Shown here: piece by piece, positions 46,285 to 53,638 of the stretch | Layout: every line of letters begins with the position of its first letter | Numbering within the stretch: position 1 is the stretch's first letter | Virus record (IMG/VR): IMGVR_UViG_3300012923_000008 | Location: 1-64,000 of that record | Direction: 5' to 3' (one strand) | Origin: a virus | Length of the DNA: 64,000 nt | Position numbers and translations under genes: made by a program | Notes under the pieces: generated by a model | Told to the model about the DNA's origin: nothing | Databases searched by the model: none | The model's input: only the letters and a program-made list of their open reading frames with translations

Positions 46285-46314
46285 ATTTTATGTTCGATCG
46301 GAGGTTAAAGTCAA
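46285..46314 (-). promoter_or_regulatory. Leftward promoter of the early arm
   Basis: Minus strand TTGACT (46314-46309), 18-base spacer, TAAAAT (46290-46285). Both hexamers match the sigma70 consensus at five of six positions. The spacer contains the CGATCG-centred palindromic site. First gene starts about 60 bases downstream. Confidence 0.7.
46287..46308. promoter_or_regulatory. Operator-like site A
   Basis: TTTATGTTCGATCGGAGGTT then AA. It agrees at 17 of 22 positions with the reverse complement of site B (46520-46541) and shares its CGATCG centre. Its position inside the promoter spacer suggests repression. Confidence 0.6.
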
Positions 46315-46339
46315 TCCTAAAGTCTCGTGGGCCTTATAA

Positions 46340-46510
46340 AAAAACTCTAATTAAAAAATTTGTTATTCTTTCTCTCTTTAGTAAAAAAATAATTATATAT
46401 ATATTTTTTTTTCTATTCTCTTTTTTTTCTTTGTTTGAAATGTATAAAATTTTTTTTAAATAGAGTTTTTTTTAGAACTTTTAATTTTTTTAACTTTATC
46501 TTTTCTTTTT
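46340..46510. other. AT-rich tract
   Basis: Almost only A and T for about 170 bases, with runs such as AATTATATATATATTTTTTT and TTTTTTTTAAATAG. Contrasts sharply with the rest of the window. Possible DNA-unwinding element of an origin or UP-element for promoters. Confidence 0.65.
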
Positions 46511-46519
46511 GGATTAGCT

Positions 46520-46541
46520 TTAACATACGATCGAATGTTAA
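46520..46541. promoter_or_regulatory. Operator-like palindrome B
   Basis: TTAACATACGATCGAATGTT then AA: seven-bp arms TTAACAT / ATGTTAA around ACGATCGA. Related to site A 230 bases to the left. No clear promoter overlaps it on either strand. Confidence 0.65.
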
Positions 46542-46825
46542 CCCTTTATGAAGGACCTTGTGAAGGGCGAACCAAAGGGTGAACAAACGACTCTCTCTTC
46601 TGTTTTCAACGGCTTTTGCCTTTCAAGTTTTTTGAACTAAATTCGGCTTTAGGGCTTACATTTCCCTTTTTCATCACCATCTATTCCTTGTCCGATTGCC
46701 ATCCCCTCCACCGCGGAATATCCCGCGAGGTCTAAGGAATAGACTGGGTGTTTGGAACGAGACCGCCGCGAATGGGTGCGAGCTCATTCCCGATGCGAAA
46801 AGTAGAGCCTAATACTTTGACTAGG

Positions 46826-46846
46826 CCAGTGTCATTCCGACACTGG
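46826..46846 (+). promoter_or_regulatory. Leader hairpin before the rightward arm
   Basis: Perfect eight-bp stem CCAGTGTC / GACACTGG, five-base loop, then TTTGTTTTCT. Located 27 bases before the first rightward ATG. Could be an attenuator/terminator or a 5' stabilising stem. Confidence 0.6.
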
Positions 46847-46872
46847 TTTGTTTTCTATCGGAGAACGAGACT

Positions 46873-47568
46873 ATGGCAAAGGGAAAGACGTTAGAGAACC
46901 TTGAGAGCAGCAACGGGGCGAGTGAGCCCACGGTTGTTGTTGACTTCGCGGCGTTTTCGACGATTGACGAGACGGCGCCAAAGGTGCGTGACGCTTTCGA
47001 ACTCGCGGATAGTGCCGTTACGTTCGGGTGCGGACAGTGGCCACATGTGCCCGTTGCGTTCGATCGCTCGGCGCTTGATATGCGTATGGCACAGAACGCT
47101 CTCGCCCTCGCACAAGCGCGCAAAGGGTCTGGCGCCTGGGATGACGAAACCCTGGAGGGCGTCGCCTCGAAGGCCGCTCTTGCCGTTACCGAGACCGTGT
47201 TTCAACCTACGCTTCTTGAAGACGCGGTTGACAATTACCTGCGCCGCTACGTTGAACTTCCTAAGCGGGAAGGGAAAACCCTCGACACGTCGGCTTGGAG
47301 TAGTGCCGAAAAGCGTTTCTCGGCCGTAACACGTATTCTCAACTACTCTCTCGATCAGGTCATCCCCGCGACCATCCCTGACGGGCAAGGTGGTGAAATC
47401 GTTACCAATTTCCCACTTGCCGGTTCGCGCTGGGTTGACGCAATCGCCAACGAGATCGGCGAATACATCCTGGAACAGCGGCCGGATAACAAAAAGGACA
47501 TGAAAAAGCCGGGCGAAAAGGCCGCGAAAACTGCCAACGGTCCTCAGTCGGCCGCCGCCGCGCTGTAA
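46873..47568 (+). CDS. First rightward gene, unknown protein with distinct codon use
   Basis: 231 residues; GGAGAACGAGACT before the ATG. Ala-rich and helical (LADSAVTFGCGQWPHVPVAF; RMAQNALALAQARKGSGAWD), a tyrosine-rich middle (DAVDNYLRRYVELPKREGK) and a flexible Lys/Ala tail. Codons favour GCG, CGC, GAC and CTC, unlike the A/T-tolerant neighbours, which suggests recent transfer or strong expression. Equal-length open frame on the other strand is a result of this bias. Flanked by a leader hairpin and two terminators, so it is a monocistronic unit. Function unknown. Confidence 0.8.
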   Translation: MAKGKTLENLESSNGASEPTVVVDFAAFSTIDETAPKVRDAFELADSAVTFGCGQWPHVPVAFDRSALDMRMAQNALALAQARKGSGAWDDETLEGVASKAALAVTETVFQPTLLEDAVDNYLRRYVELPKREGKTLDTSAWSSAEKRFSAVTRILNYSLDQVIPATIPDGQGGEIVTNFPLAGSRWVDAIANEIGEYILEQRPDNKKDMKKPGEKAAKTANGPQSAAAAL

Positions 47569-47583
47569 TACTTTTTGAAAGGG

Positions 47584-47603
47584 CAAGGGGAGAAATCCCC
47601 TTG
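47584..47603 (+). terminator. Hairpin after first rightward gene
   Basis: CAAGGGG / CCCCTTG seven-bp stem with a six-base loop, extended by GAAAG / CTTTC outside, starting 16 bases after the stop. Followed by TCTTTC. Confidence 0.6.
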
Positions 47604-47666
47604 GTCTTTCTACGGGAAATTGCTCCGACAGTGTATATCTGTGACATCTGCGACTGCGCCGACTAG

Positions 47667-47690
47667 GGGAGGGATTTTCCCTCCCTTTTT
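47667..47690 (+). terminator. Strong rho-independent terminator
   Basis: GGGAGGGA / TCCCTCCC eight-bp stem with a three-base TTT loop and TTTTT directly after. The gap 47604-47813 otherwise contains nothing I can support. Confidence 0.85.
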
Positions 47691-47813
47691 CCCTATCCCC
47701 CTACCGGCTTGGAGCCTCAATCAAAAATTGCGGCTCTACTTCGGGGCCAGGCAACTTGGGGAAAATTGACAGGGTTTTTGATGGGCCGGAAAGAAAAAGA
47801 AAGGAAGAGAACG

Positions 47814-47978
47814 ATGGAAAAAGAACTAGAGTACAAGAGAGATCCAAGACGGGATAGGATAAGAGCGTTACTAAAACTCTGTCCCAAAGAGCGGGTCTGT
47901 AAGATAGAGAAGGTGAAGATGGGAGAAGTAGTATACCCCCGGTTTCCCCGAAAGAAGTCCTTTCCCAGGGCAGCGTAG
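47814..47978 (+). CDS. 54-residue basic protein
   Basis: ATG 47814 after AAGGAAGAGAACG; the longer frame from 47709 crosses non-coding sequence. Product MEKELEYKRDPRRDRIRALL, then KLCPKERVCKIEKVK and a Lys/Arg-rich end. Lies just before the terminase genes. Unknown. Confidence 0.55.
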   Translation: MEKELEYKRDPRRDRIRALLKLCPKERVCKIEKVKMGEVVYPRFPRKKSFPRAA

Positions 47979-47990
47979 AGGGGAGGTTTT

Positions 47991-48152
47991 ATGACTAAAT
48001 GGTTGATCTCCTGGCTAAGACGATATAGAATGTGGAAGCGCTGGCATGGAGGTTATCCCTACCCCGCCAACTGGTATTCTGAGAACCAGCGACGGGAGGC
48101 AATGGCGCGTGGATATAAGGTACGAGACGGATTTCTGGAGAGAGGGTTATGA
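47991..48152 (+). CDS. 53-residue basic Trp-rich protein
   Basis: ATG 47991 after GGGGAGGTTTT; TGA overlaps the terminase small subunit ATG (ATGA). Product MTKWLISWLRRYRMWKRWHG, then YPYPANWYSENQRREAMARG. Strongly basic and aromatic. Codon-by-codon reading shows no stop. Possibly a DNA-binding helper of packaging; that is inference from place only. Confidence 0.65.
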   Translation: MTKWLISWLRRYRMWKRWHGGYPYPANWYSENQRREAMARGYKVRDGFLERGL

Positions 48153-48763
48153 TCTTATTACCAAAACGCGGTGCAATAAGTACCCTTTCCATCGAGGTCG
48201 AGCGGGAGCTCACCGAGGAGGATCTCCTTGAGCTCTCGAATCTCCCCGACAACTCTCCGCCACAAGTGAAGACCATTAGTTCTCGGCACAGACGTACCGC
48301 GATGATGGTCGCCGAGGGGAAGGAGAACCATTTCATTGCTCACGCCCTGGGCTACACCCCGGCCAGGATCTATCAGCTCAAGCAAGATCCGAGCTTTAAG
48401 GAACTAGTACATTACTATTCCGACCAGATCCACGAAAAAAGCCTTGGCGACGAGCAAAGGTTTCAGGAGAAGCTACGCTCCGCCGGGGAGCAGGCGCTAG
48501 ATCTGATTAATGATCGTCTTGAAGATCCAATAATCAGTGACCGGATCTCCACTGCCGAACTTCGTAACATTGTCACGGTCGCTGCCGACCGTACCGTAGC
48601 CCCGCCAAAGGCAATGGTCAATGCCCCGATTCCGCCGCAAAGCATTACCTTAAACTTTGGCACCACTCTAAAGCCAAGGGAAGAAGAGAAAGAAGCTCTT
48701 CCAGAAACTCTCTCTATCCTCACTATCTCTCCTTCCGAAGAAATAGAAAATGAAGAAGACTAA
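48149..48763 (+). CDS. terS: Terminase small subunit
   Basis: 204 residues. Around 40-80, SSRHRRTAMMVAEGKENHFI and AHALGYTPARIYQLKQDPSF form a helix-turn-helix of the kind that recognises the packaging site; FKELVHYYSDQIHEKSLGDE continues as an oligomerisation helix. Pro/Glu-rich tail at the C-terminus may contact the large subunit. Followed within 2.6 kb by the large subunit. Confidence 0.82.
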   Translation: MILLPKRGAISTLSIEVERELTEEDLLELSNLPDNSPPQVKTISSRHRRTAMMVAEGKENHFIAHALGYTPARIYQLKQDPSFKELVHYYSDQIHEKSLGDEQRFQEKLRSAGEQALDLINDRLEDPIISDRISTAELRNIVTVAADRTVAPPKAMVNAPIPPQSITLNFGTTLKPREEEKEALPETLSILTISPSEEIENEED

Positions 48764-48956
48764 AAAACCCATCACACTCTATAGATACGGCGATCGTTCC
48801 ACTGAATCCGTGGAGGCATACCGTGCTTACATGCGAGACCGGTCAAGAGAGTATAGAAGAAAAACAACTAATCCCAAATATCGTATCAAAAAGAATCCCC
48901 CCGAGAATCCTTCCTACACCGACCACGAACTTACAGAAGCAGGGTCTTCGTTATGA
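48750..48956 (+). CDS. Hypothetical basic protein overlapping a nuclease gene
   Basis: 68 residues: MKKTKKPITLYRYGDRSTES then a strongly basic stretch (MRDRSREYRRKTTNPKYRIK). Overlaps the end of the terminase small subunit and the start of the nuclease in a different frame. Probably translated; unknown. Confidence 0.5.
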   Translation: MKKTKKPITLYRYGDRSTESVEAYRAYMRDRSREYRRKTTNPKYRIKKNPPENPSYTDHELTEAGSSL

Positions 48957-49320
48957 GAGAAAGGTGGTACGAGCACTTAGGTCTCGTGGAATTCACCTTG
49001 AGCACAATCCTTGGTTTGAGTATTATGGCAGAGTATATTGCCCTGATATTCTTGTTTATGAATTATCTCTCTCCCGGATCATCGTTATTGAAGTAAAACT
49101 CACCTATACCCCGATGGCATTAGCGAAGCTAAAGTCAATCTATTGTCCTATGGTAAAGTCCGCGACGGTTCTAGAGAGATATAAGATTTTTCCACTAGTG
49201 ATTTGTAAAAACATTACCTCTAACGTCCTAAATGATCTCTTCTTCAACGACTCTATCCACACAGCCATCACGTCTCACCATCCCGTCTATCTCTGGCCCG
49301 GTTTTGGACCAATTTCGTGA
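48823..49320 (+). CDS. PD-(D/E)XK nuclease, small
   Basis: 165 residues if GTG 48823 is used. The recognisable part starts at LQKQGLRYERKVVRALRSRG and continues HNPWFEYYGRVYCPDILVYE and IIVIEVKLTYT: Asp (PDILV) and Glu-x-Lys (EVK) are the catalytic set of PD-(D/E)XK nucleases as in small phage resolvase-like proteins. The only in-frame start codon before this domain is the GTG, giving a 134-base overlap with the previous gene; a shorter start at GTG 48964 would cut the domain. Possible Holliday-junction or packaging-linked nuclease. Confidence 0.7.
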   Translation: MLTCETGQESIEEKQLIPNIVSKRIPPRILPTPTTNLQKQGLRYERKVVRALRSRGIHLEHNPWFEYYGRVYCPDILVYELSLSRIIVIEVKLTYTPMALAKLKSIYCPMVKSATVLERYKIFPLVICKNITSNVLNDLFFNDSIHTAITSHHPVYLWPGFGPIS

Positions 49321-49331
49321 GGACTTCCAAG

Positions 49332-49964
49332 ATGACACGAAAGTACAAGTCGGCACTCACTGTTGCTTTTGCCCTCATATCTCCACCATCGCACGCCGCC
49401 TGTCCAACGTACTCTTTCACCCTAAGCTATTCATCAGCTGACGTACCGGCGCAGTCAGGAACACTAACGGACAGCGATGGCAACACATGGACATGGACAG
49501 CCCCCGATTTTCCCCCGGTAACCCGTAGCACCGTCCCGGTTACTCTGACACCGGTGACCTGTAGTGCTAGTAATGCCTTTAGTAATGTATTCGTCTTTTC
49601 CAATGGCGGACTGTCTCCCGACGATGGATTTAACGGATGCGGCGAGGGTGCAGTAGTTGGAACATATACTACCCTGGGAAACATTGGCCAAAGTTGGACT
49701 TGGGACAATAACTCGCACTTAATCGGTGGATCTTGTACCGGGGCCGGTTTAAAGGACAACGGTAGTGGATTGGCTATAATATCAGCTACCCCGGATGCAC
49801 TGGCCCTCACCCCGGCTGGGGTGTATCCAAACGCAGGATTTACCATAAAATCCACTGTGACGGGGAAGTATCTCGGACGTATCGGCAACTCTCTCAGTGC
49901 CCCCGGCTCACTAGTCTTCGGTACAACCCAAACCGTATGGAAAGTCACGGCGACGCATAATTAA
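49332..49964 (+). CDS. Exported protein with Sec signal peptide
   Basis: 210 residues from ATG 49332; GAGG nine bases upstream decides it over GTG 49317. Signal peptide MTRKYKSALTVAFALISPPS with HAA cleavage site. The mature part is Cys-containing and beta-rich (CPTYSFTLSYSSADVPAQSG; GGLSPDDGFNGCGEGAVVG). The sequence SGTLTDSDGNTWTW suggests a jelly-roll or Ig-like fold. No known family. Found between nuclease and terminase genes, an odd place for an exported protein. Confidence 0.72.
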   Translation: MTRKYKSALTVAFALISPPSHAACPTYSFTLSYSSADVPAQSGTLTDSDGNTWTWTAPDFPPVTRSTVPVTLTPVTCSASNAFSNVFVFSNGGLSPDDGFNGCGEGAVVGTYTTLGNIGQSWTWDNNSHLIGGSCTGAGLKDNGSGLAIISATPDALALTPAGVYPNAGFTIKSTVTGKYLGRIGNSLSAPGSLVFGTTQTVWKVTATHN

Positions 49965-49977
49965 TCGGATAAGAGAA

Positions 49978-50157
49978 ATGTCATTCTGGTGTAGACTTGG
50001 TTTCCATAGATGGAAATTCATGCACAATAGATATGTTCCACCTGATGCGTTTTATCTCATGGAATATTGTCCTGGATGCAATTCTTATCGAATAAAAGAC
50101 CACGGAAAATGGAGAAGGATTACACAGGATGAGTTTGAAGCCTATCGCATCAGCTAG
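49978..50157 (+). CDS. 59-residue Cys/His protein
   Basis: ATG 49978 after AAGAGAA; reading is open to TAG 50155-50157 and overlaps the next gene by 29 bases. Product MSFWCRLGFHRWKFMHNRYV, then FYLMEYCPGCNSYRIKDHG. Cys5, His10, CPGC and a later His fit a single zinc site. Unknown function. Confidence 0.65.
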   Translation: MSFWCRLGFHRWKFMHNRYVPPDAFYLMEYCPGCNSYRIKDHGKWRRITQDEFEAYRIS

Positions 50158-50587
50158 TCCTTCCCCTTTAGAGATCCAGTCCTGGCTGGAATGGGCCGGG
50201 GGAAGGATGCTCACTATACAGGTCCACGGGGTATGGCCCTCTTCTTATCGTTCTTTCTGGCCTGACTACCCAGATGATCCTAATACAGCCTTTGGTTATA
50301 CTCCGGAAAATTATAGAGCTGCCACTCCTTCTCCTACCGAATTATCATTGACAGATAGAATATCTATGTTAGTTCTTCTAATTTCCATAGCGAAGATTAG
50401 AAGAATTGTGCAAATGAGATCTCTCGTTTCTCCTATTAGAAATAATTACATCTATTCTTGGTCCCGCATCGCCGAAATACTTAATTCGGACCGCCGGATA
50501 GTAAAGTATAACCATGGGAAAGGTTTATCTATTATCTCAACCAAAATCGAGATGTCTGAAGCAAAGTACATTAGGGACAAACTCTAA
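50129..50587 (+). CDS. DUF6362-like DNA-binding protein
   Basis: 152 residues. LEWAGGRMLTIQVHGVWPSS, YRSFWPDYPDDPNTAFGY and the helical end YSWSRIAEILNSDRRIVKYN match a phage family with a C-terminal helix-turn-helix (DUF6362) usually located next to terminase genes. ATG lies within the previous gene and its TAA overlaps the HNH start by one base. May act in packaging-site recognition; not proven. Confidence 0.65.
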   Translation: MSLKPIASASPSPLEIQSWLEWAGGRMLTIQVHGVWPSSYRSFWPDYPDDPNTAFGYTPENYRAATPSPTELSLTDRISMLVLLISIAKIRRIVQMRSLVSPIRNNYIYSWSRIAEILNSDRRIVKYNHGKGLSIISTKIEMSEAKYIRDKL

Positions 50588-51165
50588 TGTCTATATACAC
50601 AGAAGGTATATTTGTCAACGGGACGAAGTTCTGTAAGAAATGCAATTTAAGAAGGTCGATCGAAGATTTCCCCGTTTCTCGTAAAGGTCACACTAGCCGC
50701 TACTGTGTCACTTGTTTCACATCAATAGTGAGAGAAGTAAAACCGATCTCTGATCGTAGAGGTACCATTTTTTACCATATAAAAGCTCTCTTTTTATCAG
50801 CAAGACAACGCACAGAAAAGTCGAAGTACAAAGCAGCTAATGTAAACAACTATGAAGGAGTTATCCAGTTCGATATTACAGAGAACTATCTGTACTCAAT
50901 TTATGAGAGTCAGCGCGGAAAATGTGCTCTATCAGGGCGAGAGATGACTTTAGGTAAACCGGAGAACGGCTTCCCTGATAAAAACGCGATGTCACTTGAT
51001 CGCATAATTCCGTTATTGGGATACGTTAAAGGAAATGTACGTTTTGTCACACATCAAGTTAATATGGCAAAAGGGATGTATAATGACGAAGACTTGATTC
51101 AGTTAGTTTTTGATATAACGGCCCATCAGAAATATCTTGACAAAGCCCGGACGGTTGCCCCATGA
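50587..51165 (+). CDS. HNH-type homing endonuclease-like protein
   Basis: 192 residues. N-terminal zinc knuckle FCKKCNLRRSIEDFPVSRKG / RYCVTCF; middle helix; then CALSGREM, MSLDRIIPLLGYVKGNVRFV and THQVNMAKGMYNDEDLIQLV, which is the standard HNH-fold sequence SLDRI-x-GY-x-GNV-x-VN-x-K. Catalytic His appears in TH after the GNV strand. Freestanding or intron-borne endonucleases of this type spread by cutting terminase genes; its placement directly before terminase large subunit fits that. Confidence 0.82.
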   Translation: MSIYTEGIFVNGTKFCKKCNLRRSIEDFPVSRKGHTSRYCVTCFTSIVREVKPISDRRGTIFYHIKALFLSARQRTEKSKYKAANVNNYEGVIQFDITENYLYSIYESQRGKCALSGREMTLGKPENGFPDKNAMSLDRIIPLLGYVKGNVRFVTHQVNMAKGMYNDEDLIQLVFDITAHQKYLDKARTVAP

Positions 51166-51335
51166 TCTTTGCTATGCTCGGGACCGTGTACCCCGAGTAT
51201 GCCGGTCCCCCGGCTCTTTAGCACTTTGTCATCTCTCGTCTCCTTCGTCAAGACTAGGGCCAGAAGCGGAAGGTAGTAGGGGCCATCTCCTCCTCCTTTC
51301 TCTCCTGGCCCTAAACTTTTAGGAAAGCCCTTCCT
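51166..51335 (+). other. Structured gap before terminase large subunit
   Basis: 170 bases with no supported gene. Two perfect inverted repeats: GGGACCG / CGGTCCC (51180-51186, 51203-51209) and TAGGGCCAG / CTGGCCCTA (51255-51263, 51305-51313). The second is followed at once by the terminase frame. Could be a riboregulatory leader or the 3' part of an intron; no group I core was identified with confidence. Confidence 0.6.
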
Positions 51336-52856
51336 ATCTCCACTTTCTCTACCTTCACCCGGCCGGTCCTGTATCCAAAACAGGAAGCAGCGATCTTCTG
51401 CAAAGAAAGATTTGCCGCTGTAGAAGCTTCGACGAAATCTGGCAAAACCGTCGGCTGCATTGCCTGGATCGTAGAGAAAGCCTTCCAATACCGTCCCGGT
51501 CAGAACGCCTGGTGGGTAGCTCCAGTCTATCCCCAGGCAGACATTGCCTACCGGCGGATAAAGAACTTTCTCACCCCGGGCTCGTTCACGGCCTACGCGT
51601 CTCCTTTCCCCCGGATCGAGTTAATCTCCGGGGGAACTATTTGGATAAAGAGCGCCGACAATCCGGATAGTCTCTTTGGTGAAGACGTATATGATGTGGT
51701 CTTGGACGAAGCCTCCCGGTCAAAGCCTGAGACTTGGCCGGCTATTAGGTCAACTCTGTCTGCTACTCGTGGCAATGCTCGCCTTATCGGCAACGTTAAA
51801 GGTAGAAAGAATTTCTTCTATAATCTCGCAAGACTTGCGGAACGCGGGGAACTTCCCGGCTGGCACTATGCCAAGATTACCTATCAAGACGCCATAGACG
51901 CGGGAGTCTTAGACCCTGCCGATATCGAAGATGCCCGGCGAACTATGCCGGAGATGGTATTCCGGGAACTCTACGAGGCCGTGGCCTCTGACGACACCGC
52001 GAACCCATTTGGAAATGAGCACATAAGACAGTGTGTCGTAAAGAAATTGTCCGCCCTTCCTGTTGTGTCTTGGGGAATTGACCTTGCAAAGAAAGAAGAC
52101 TATCTCGTTCTCGTGGGGCTCGACCAGTCCGGCGCCGTCTCAGGATTTCATCGTTGGCGGGGTGTCCCTTGGCGAGATTCAATTAGACGAATTCACTCCA
52201 TCGTTGGAGAAGATACTCCCGCGCTCGTTGACAGTACAGGTGTTGGGGACCCGGTCCTCGAAGAACTCCAGGTCGAACATGGTAACTTTACCGGCTACAT
52301 TTTCTCGACGATTTCGAAACAGAAACTAATGGAAGGATTAGCGGTAAGTATTCAGTCTCACGAGATTCATTTTCCTGACGGGCCTATCCGTCAGGAACTC
52401 GACTCTTTCGAGTACCACACCACCCCAGCTGGTCGGACTCTCTACTCTGCCCCCGAAGGTCACCCCGACGACTGTGTATGTGCCCTCGCCCTAGCCCGAC
52501 AGTCCTGGTCAGAGTCTCAGCCCGGTGCTAACATTACCGCCTGGATAAGAGACGAGACAGAGAAGGCGAAAGAGAAAACCAGGGTCGAAATCGAAAGCGA
52601 TTTCGATGGGATTTCCCATCCCTCTCCGTTCCCCCGCCGAGAGGATCAGAGTCTTTCTCTTGACAATGAGCTCACACAGCTCTATCAAGACACCCTCGCC
52701 GGGCTCTCTGAACCGGATGCCAAGCTCTGTCGTCGTTGTGGGCAGGAGGTGACCGATTCTTCTCGTATTTCCGACGGGCAGTTCGTCTGGCATATGAACT
52801 GTGTAGTTGGGACAGCGACAAGGGACTCCCAAACTCAAATGGTGAGAATGCTCTAA
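51336..52856 (+). CDS. terL: Terminase large subunit (start codon uncertain)
   Basis: The frame is open from 51315 (after TAA 51312-51314) to 52856. Read from ATC 51336 it gives 506 residues: STFSTFTRPVLYPKQEAAIF, Walker A ASTKSGKT (31-38), Walker B VVLDE (Glu125), coupling motif IGNVKGRKN and the RNase H-like nuclease beginning WGIDLAKKEDYLVLVGLD and ending near HPDDCVCALALA. The C-terminus adds a CRRCGQEV zinc-like tail. No ATG, GTG or TTG lies in frame before GTG 51696, which is past Walker A. Start therefore non-standard, or the 5' end is reached by splicing or frameshift. Length with ATC is normal for the family. Confidence 0.85.
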   Translation: MSTFSTFTRPVLYPKQEAAIFCKERFAAVEASTKSGKTVGCIAWIVEKAFQYRPGQNAWWVAPVYPQADIAYRRIKNFLTPGSFTAYASPFPRIELISGGTIWIKSADNPDSLFGEDVYDVVLDEASRSKPETWPAIRSTLSATRGNARLIGNVKGRKNFFYNLARLAERGELPGWHYAKITYQDAIDAGVLDPADIEDARRTMPEMVFRELYEAVASDDTANPFGNEHIRQCVVKKLSALPVVSWGIDLAKKEDYLVLVGLDQSGAVSGFHRWRGVPWRDSIRRIHSIVGEDTPALVDSTGVGDPVLEELQVEHGNFTGYIFSTISKQKLMEGLAVSIQSHEIHFPDGPIRQELDSFEYHTTPAGRTLYSAPEGHPDDCVCALALARQSWSESQPGANITAWIRDETEKAKEKTRVEIESDFDGISHPSPFPRREDQSLSLDNELTQLYQDTLAGLSEPDAKLCRRCGQEVTDSSRISDGQFVWHMNCVVGTATRDSQTQMVRML

Positions 52857-53239
52857 TGTCTCACACAGCAGCCAAAATTGTCTCCTATTTCGTTGACGGT
52901 CAACAGGTAAGCACTTCCACCTTCACTTACACCGCCGACGACCAGAATAATCTCAGCACTGTCGTTCCCCCGCACACTACGAATTTTCTCTCCTCTTTTA
53001 ATATCACTCTTTCAGCACTTCGTTCCATGTGCATGATCTCCGACGAATCCTTGACCGTCAAGACCAATAGCTCCAGTGCTCCGCAGGAGACAATTTCTCT
53101 CGTCGCCGGGAAACCTTTGACTTGGGACACTGACGAATCCTACCCAGAACCATTTGCGGGAAACGTCACGGCCCTGTACCTGACGAATTCTGGTGCGCTC
53201 AGTGCCAACTTCAATTTCTGGTCCTTGTCTCAACAATGA
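52856..53239 (+). CDS. Hypothetical beta-rich virion-region protein
   Basis: 127 residues, ATG overlapping the terminase TAA by one base. TAAKIVSYFVDGQQVSTSTF and the Ig-like body with NFLSSFNITLSALRSMCMIS and TVKTNSSSAPQETISLVAG; ends FNFWSLSQQ. Probably a structural or decoration protein. No family recognised. Confidence 0.65.
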   Translation: MSHTAAKIVSYFVDGQQVSTSTFTYTADDQNNLSTVVPPHTTNFLSSFNITLSALRSMCMISDESLTVKTNSSSAPQETISLVAGKPLTWDTDESYPEPFAGNVTALYLTNSGALSANFNFWSLSQQ

Positions 53240-53254
53240 CCTCGGAGTCCTTCT

Positions 53255-53638
53255 ATGGCAACTGACTCCCTTTCGGCTCTGAAGGCCGAACTCACCGCTG
53301 CTATCGCGGCACTTGATCCCGAGATCCTCGACGTAGACCACCTTAGCATTGCCGTCATTGACCAGGATCTCGCGGCGGCTCTAAGGGTGGCCGAAGGAAT
53401 AATACGTCATCGGCGAGACCTAGTTCAGACGTGTCTGAACGATATAGCACAACTCAATGAAGACCTCCTCGCTCTCGCTAATGAGGGCTACCCTAATCCT
53501 GAGGTCTTTACAATAAGTCCAGAACTTTTAGCACAGCTAGGCCGAGAGATCGCCGATCTAAATGCCGGTGCGGCTGTGTTTACCGGAGGTCAACCCGAAA
53601 GGGGTGACTTTAATCCTCAGAGGAGTGTACCTGTATGA
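53255..53638 (+). CDS. Hypothetical helical protein
   Basis: 127 residues, helical N-terminus (LSALKAELTAAIAALDPEIL) and a GDFNP motif near the end (PERGDFNPQRSVPV). The same GDFNP occurs at the end of the next protein (ETGDFNPAAATDVPG), so the two may have arisen together. ATGA overlap with the next gene. Confidence 0.6.
   Translation: MATDSLSALKAELTAAIAALDPEILDVDHLSIAVIDQDLAAALRVAEGIIRHRRDLVQTCLNDIAQLNEDLLALANEGYPNPEVFTISPELLAQLGREIADLNAGAAVFTGGQPERGDFNPQRSVPV

Larger units (their letters stand above)
46226..46872. other. Non-coding divergent control region
   Basis: 647 bases between the first leftward and the first rightward gene. No supported reading frame. Contents: a leftward promoter, two related 22-bp palindromes, a long AT tract, and a hairpin just before the rightward gene. 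It is the only place where transcription diverges in the window and the most AT-rich part, so it is also the best candidate for a replication origin. Confidence 0.8.

Noticed and set aside
46891-47586. 231-residue open frame on the minus strand opposite the first rightward gene
   Set aside because: It mirrors the GC-rich plus-strand gene almost exactly, has no ribosome binding site or coupling, and its sequence is Arg/Val-rich without domain character; a consequence of codon bias.
47766-47794. TTGACA followed by GAAAGA as a rightward promoter
   Set aside because: The -35 is perfect but no acceptable -10 is found at 16-18 bases.
51230-51290. GACTA ... TAGT pair resembling a group I intron P7
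   Set aside because: The spacing is too short and no P3/P8 or conserved Q/R/S elements could be found by eye; kept only as a question in the terminase finding.
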